This document shows, in pieces, positions 55,445 to 58,345 of a stretch of DNA of 58,345 nt; position 1 is the stretch's first letter; every line of letters begins with the position of its first letter. Location: NCBI GenBank assembly GCA_030602885.1, contig JAUVYV010000022.1, forward strand, positions 1 to 58,345, given 5' to 3'. A model generated the notes under the pieces. It saw only the letters and a list, made by a program, of their open reading frames with translations. It was not told where the DNA came from and made no database searches. The DNA comes from Phycisphaerales bacterium (GTDB lineage: Bacteria; Planctomycetota; Phycisphaerae; Sedimentisphaerales; Anaerobacaceae). The translations under genes and the position numbers were made by a program.

Positions 55445-56059
55445 TCACCTCCTGCGTCTTCTCGCAGCAAGCACCGCGCCGAGGCCAAGCAGCGCTACCG
55501 TCACCGGCTCGGGGGCCGGCGTGGGCAATTCAACAATAACGCCGCCTGTGATACCACCGGAGACTACGCCCGCACCCATCATCGGCTCGCGGTCGCTGGT
55601 AAAAAGCAGCACGCTCGAATACTCGTCGGCACCTACGTTGTCGAGCTGAAACAGATACAGCACGCTTTCCGTAAGGGCAAACTCGACGGATGGCCTCACG
55701 CCACCGGGCACACCATACGCAAACAGCGGGTCATCGAGCACGTTAAACACGGTGATATCCGGCAGTACGCCGACCGAGAAGAAATCGATACCTACTTCGG
55801 ATGTGTCATTGTTGAAGAACTGGTACGCATAGACGTATTGGCCGGGAAATGATATTGAGCCGCTGTAGTCGCCCGGTGCATATACGGCGTAGTCCACAAA
55901 ACCGGCAAGCGCAGGACTGCCGAGATTGTCGAAATCGATATGGTCCGACATGCTCGTGATAGCGGCAGGGTCTTCATACAACGCCGCATAGGCACCTGTT
56001 GCGAATTGTAATACAACTACCGATACGAGGGCCAGCCAGAGCACATGTGCTGATTTCAT
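55445..56059 (-). CDS. PEP-CTERM exported protein
   Basis: 204 residues from ATG 56059, preceded by GGAGG. Signal peptide (HVLWLALVSVVVLQFATGAYA, cut about residue 25). Central region of about 150 residues (YAYQFFNNDTSEVGIDFFSVG) without recognised domain. C-terminal PAPEPVTVALLGLGAVLAARRRRR is a PEP-CTERM signal: PEP motif, hydrophobic helix, Arg cluster. Sorted by exosortase, probably to the cell surface or biofilm matrix. Confidence 0.88.
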   Translation of the reverse strand: MKSAHVLWLALVSVVVLQFATGAYAALYEDPAAITSMSDHIDFDNLGSPALAGFVDYAVYAPGDYSGSISFPGQYVYAYQFFNNDTSEVGIDFFSVGVLPDITVFNVLDDPLFAYGVPGGVRPSVEFALTESVLYLFQLDNVGADEYSSVLLFTSDREPMMGAGVVSGGITGGVIVELPTPAPEPVTVALLGLGAVLAARRRRR

Positions 56060-56195
56060 CGCTCTTTTCCTCCGAGAAAGAAAACCCAATTCCAATGGAC
56101 TCAGCCGGGCGCTAAATCTGCGCAGAAAAATACCGGCTTCGCACTATGAGTTTCCTTCCCCAAGGAGTTTTCTCGGCCCCCAATTAGCCGTTCGT

Positions 56196-56223
56196 ATTAT
56201 ACCCCCCGCAACCCCAAAGTCAA
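56196..56223 (-). promoter_or_regulatory. Strong promoter of the PEP-CTERM gene
   Basis: On the - strand TTGACT (56223-56218), 16-bp G-rich spacer, perfect TATAAT (56201-56196). Leader about 130 nt to the ATG. Confidence 0.65.
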
Positions 56224-56419
56224 CAGAAAAATCCCCGGATTATAAAAAAAACTTTGCACCCTTTCCAAAGACTACACCCCCGCCGTCCCCTGCAAATCCA
56301 CAAAGGCAATCAGCCCAAAATCCGATTCAAAGACATCCACATCAAGGGCCTGTCAGAGTAACAACACTACCCGCCGGGATACTCCAAGCGGTCTCCAATA
56401 CCTGGCATGCCTTTACATC

Positions 56420-56590
56420 TCATTTTAGCCTATACGTTTTCGCGGAATAGGTGAATCCAGGTTTCCTTTCATCTGGTGGGAACTCGGCAACGAGTTCTTT
56501 TCCCAGATCTTCAATCCATCTCCAGGCCGGACCATCCTCTTTGAACTTGTTATAATTGTGCCGTGTAGTATTTCTTGCGTATTCAGAAGA
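56420..56590 (-). pseudogene. C-terminal remnant of an unrecognised gene
   Basis: A - strand frame ending at TGA 56422-56420 reads EYARNTTRHNYNKFKEDGPA, WRWIEDLGKELVAEF, PPDERKPGFTYSAKTYRLK. It has the composition of a real protein, unlike the other two frames, but no start codon; upstream it runs out of frame into the end of the Memo gene. It may be the tail of a gene lost by deletion. No family recognised. Confidence 0.4.
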
Positions 56591-57458
56591 TAATTGCGGT
56601 GTAGCCGACGGCTTCGGCGGATTCAGTGCCGAATTTCTTCCGCATCACCTCGTTGCTGTTGGTGTGGGCCAGCAGCAGGCCTTTGGTTTTGCCGAGCGCT
56701 TTTGCAGCGGCGACCGCGGCGGCTGCGGCGCCCGGGCCGCAGGCATTGGAGTTTTCGGCGGCGGTTTCGAGCATCTTTTCCGGCTGCATTTGCAGTGCAT
56801 AGTCAATAAATTGTTTGTCATTGACGTCCATTGCCCACTGCAGGGCCTTTTTGCCGGTGCCCTTCGGGGTAAAGCCGTATCGCGGGCCGTAATGAGTCAG
56901 GTCGGTTGAGCCGATACAGATGATTTTGCGTTCCTCGTCGCTGGCAATAATGCTGCCGACGATTTCGCCGGCCTGTATCGACTGCTCGCCGGGCGGGGTA
57001 AGGATAGGAAGAATCTTTGCGTTTGGGAACAGGTGCTGAATAAAGGGGACTTGAACCTCCATACTGTGCTCGCCGGCGTGGGCGTCTGTGTCGCTTACCG
57101 CGGTGCCGCTTTCGAGCACGGCGTCGGCAAGTTCTTCATCGACAGGCACTTCGCCAAGTGATGTGCTCCAGCAGCCCTTACTATAAACGGCAGGCATCGA
57201 GCCGTAGTAACCGTGGGCGGCGCCGAAGATTACAAAGGTATCCACCTGCTCGTGCCGCTTTTTGACGGCCTTGAACACCATTGCTGCGGTAGCACCGCTG
57301 AAGGTCCAGCCGGCGTGCGGGACAATGCCGGCTGCTATCGTATCGGGCAATTCGTGAGTTATTGTCGCTGCGTCGAGACACTCATTTATCTCGTCGATAC
57401 AGGAATCGCGCTGGCCGGGATAGAATTGACCGGCCACTATCGGTCTTCTCGTTTCCAT
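56583..57458 (-). CDS. amrB: AmmeMemoRadiSam system protein B (Memo-like)
   Basis: 291 residues from ATG 57458, 5 nt after AGGTGG; a GTG 9 bases upstream is an alternative. RRPIVAGQFYPG, GIVPHAGWTFSGATAAMVFK, FVIFGAAHGYYG, DTDAHAGEHSMEVQVPFIQHLFPNAKILPILTP and GSTDLTHYGPRYGF place the conserved His/Asp/Cys positions of the Memo/dioxygenase-like fold. Partner of AMMECR1 (4336-4896) in the AmmeMemoRadiSam system. Here the two genes are 52 kb apart and this one is divergent from purE. Confidence 0.94.
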   Translation of the reverse strand: METRRPIVAGQFYPGQRDSCIDEINECLDAATITHELPDTIAAGIVPHAGWTFSGATAAMVFKAVKKRHEQVDTFVIFGAAHGYYGSMPAVYSKGCWSTSLGEVPVDEELADAVLESGTAVSDTDAHAGEHSMEVQVPFIQHLFPNAKILPILTPPGEQSIQAGEIVGSIIASDEERKIICIGSTDLTHYGPRYGFTPKGTGKKALQWAMDVNDKQFIDYALQMQPEKMLETAAENSNACGPGAAAAAVAAAKALGKTKGLLLAHTNSNEVMRKKFGTESAEAVGYTAIIF

Positions 57459-57474
57459 CTTCGCCACCTGTTAC

Positions 57475-57503
57475 TTGCATTTGCGGCACCAGGCCGGTAT
57501 CAT
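57475..57503 (+). promoter_or_regulatory. Sigma70-like promoter of purE
   Basis: TTGCAT (57475-57480), 17-bp spacer, TATCAT (57498-57503). 51 bp upstream of the start codon. Confidence 0.55.
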
Positions 57504-57554
57504 TGGGAATTGGTCTGAAACGTAAGTATTGTAACCTTAAAGGTGGCAAAGACA

Positions 57555-58058
57555 ATGGCATCTGAAAAAAAATCGACCGTTGCGGTGGTGATGGGCTCCG
57601 ACAGCGATATGGAGGTTATGGAAAAATGCATCGATACGCTGAAAGAGTTCGGTATAAAGCCGATAGTGCGGATAATAAGCGCGCATCGCACGCCGGATGT
57701 GGCGGCGGAATTCGCGGATAATGCGGTGAAAAACGGGATAAAGGTGATAATTGCAGGGGCGGGGATGGCGGCGCATCTGGCGGGTGCGATAGCGGGCAGG
57801 ACGACGATGCCGGTGATTGGCGTGCCATTAGAGGCGAAAGGTGGGCTGGGTGGGCTCGATGCGCTGTTGAGCACGGTTCAGATGCCGCCTGGTGTGCCTG
57901 TTGCGACGGTGGCTGTAGGCAAGGCGGGGGCGAAGAACGCGGCGGTGTTGGCGGTGCAAATCCTTGCGCTGTCAGAAGATAAGTTGGGAGAGAAACTGGC
58001 GGATTTCAGGGAAAAGCAGCGGGCGAACGTTATCGAAAAAGATTCGGGCATTCAGTAA
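57555..58058 (+). CDS. purE: N5-carboxyaminoimidazole ribonucleotide mutase (class I PurE)
   Basis: 167 residues from ATG 57555, 8 nt after AAAGGTGG. VVMGSDSDMEVM, RIISAHRTPD (active-site His) and VIIAGAGMAAHLAGAIAGRTTMPVIGVPL are diagnostic for PurE; TVQMPPGVPVATVAVGKAGAKNAAVLA closes the octamer core. It converts N5-CAIR to CAIR in purine synthesis. purK is not adjacent. Confidence 0.97.
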   Translation: MASEKKSTVAVVMGSDSDMEVMEKCIDTLKEFGIKPIVRIISAHRTPDVAAEFADNAVKNGIKVIIAGAGMAAHLAGAIAGRTTMPVIGVPLEAKGGLGGLDALLSTVQMPPGVPVATVAVGKAGAKNAAVLAVQILALSEDKLGEKLADFREKQRANVIEKDSGIQ

Positions 58059-58345
58059 AAGGGCGGGGGCGTAGTATGGCGAAGGAGGACGGGGGTAAAC
58101 GGGGATGGTAGTATAAGCTGAGCTTATAGCAGGAGGGGTTGGGGGGAGAAGGGATTTTCGATTTGCGATTTACGATTGACGATTTGGTACTGCTTCGGGT
58201 CGAGAGGGGCAAACGGGGTGGGTTTTGGCATTTGGCGAAACGTGCGAAAGTTTGAAAAAAATTGAAAAAATTTGTGAAAAATGGCAGTGAAAAGGCAAAA
58301 AAACGCGAAAAAAGGGGGTTTTGAGAGAATTTTGGGAGCGCGTAG
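58059..58345. other. Terminal spacer, repeat-bearing
   Basis: No gene. It contains the 7-bp array at 58150-58184. The last 100 bases are purine-rich on the + strand, with A-runs but no clear terminator dyad for purE. Confidence 0.5.
58150..58184 (-). repeat. 7-bp tandem repeat, AATCGNN array, copy B (inverse)
   Basis: Reverse complement of 36054-36088 with all 35 bases identical. Weak similarity continues past the AATCCCT end (CCCC and AACCCCT blocks in both copies). Confidence 0.85.

Overview
The window looks like chromosomal DNA from a planctomycete, most likely class Phycisphaerae (Sedimentisphaerales-like). This is inference from gene content: two Tat-exported sulfatases, PEP-CTERM proteins, dockerin-like repeats joined to LamG, FN3 and CBM9 modules, a GH2 beta-mannosidase, a large PilM-type protein, and spacers full of short repeats of the kind common in these genomes. 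No rRNA, CRISPR array or intact prophage is visible. One tRNA (tRNA-Ser GCU) is present.

Layout. 1-3.6 kb: a frameshifted IS1-like transposase cut by the window edge, a repeat-rich spacer and a TPR protein. 3.6-6.6 kb: a four-gene + strand run (DedA-like membrane protein, AMMECR1/AmmeMemoRadiSam A, HExxH lipoprotein, Maf). 6.7-9.8 kb: an M28 peptidase facing a membrane/AsmA-like fusion. 10.1-16.4 kb: a chaperone cluster groEL1-groES-groEL2-[four-helix-bundle gene]-dnaJ-grpE-fmdB. 16.4-18.6 kb: a cysteine hydrolase and an ECF sigma/anti-sigma pair on the - strand. 18.8-27 kb: exported beta-helix and LamG/dockerin proteins and a beta-mannosidase. 27-32.5 kb: a three-gene - strand operon headed by a PilM-PilN fusion. 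32.5-34.2 kb: mtaB and a small membrane protein. 34.5-36.9 kb: an SGNH esterase and a repeat-laden spacer holding a gene remnant. 36.9-43.4 kb: two tandem paralogous DUF362 proteins with duplicated leaders. 43.5-47.3 kb: tRNA-Ser, a radical SAM protein, a membrane protein, NUDIX and trmB. 47.3-51.2 kb: an isochorismatase-fold pseudoenzyme and two overlapping sulfatases. 51.4-54.2 kb: a lone E2 acyltransferase and a ParA ATPase fused to a glycogen-binding domain. 54.3-58.1 kb: two PEP-CTERM proteins, a small membrane protein, Memo/AmmeMemoRadiSam B and purE.

Most likely new biology: (1) a ParA/Soj ATPase carrying a C-terminal AMPK-beta-like CBM48, which suggests positioning of glycogen or another alpha-glucan; (2) a PilM-PilN fusion that keeps the PilN NLLP motif, with a repeated linear motif (EQALMxMLYGGG) in disordered linkers of two proteins of the same operon; (3) a four-helix-bundle (23S IVS-type) gene bounded by inverted 7-bp repeat arrays inside the chaperone operon, resembling an rRNA intervening sequence moved into an mRNA; (4) a dispersed family of 7-bp tandem repeats, including a 35-bp array with a perfect inverted copy 22 kb away. 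Many genes have recognisable sigma70-like promoters (TTGACN, 16-18 bp, TANNNT) and several good intrinsic terminators. Promoter calls rest on consensus matching only.
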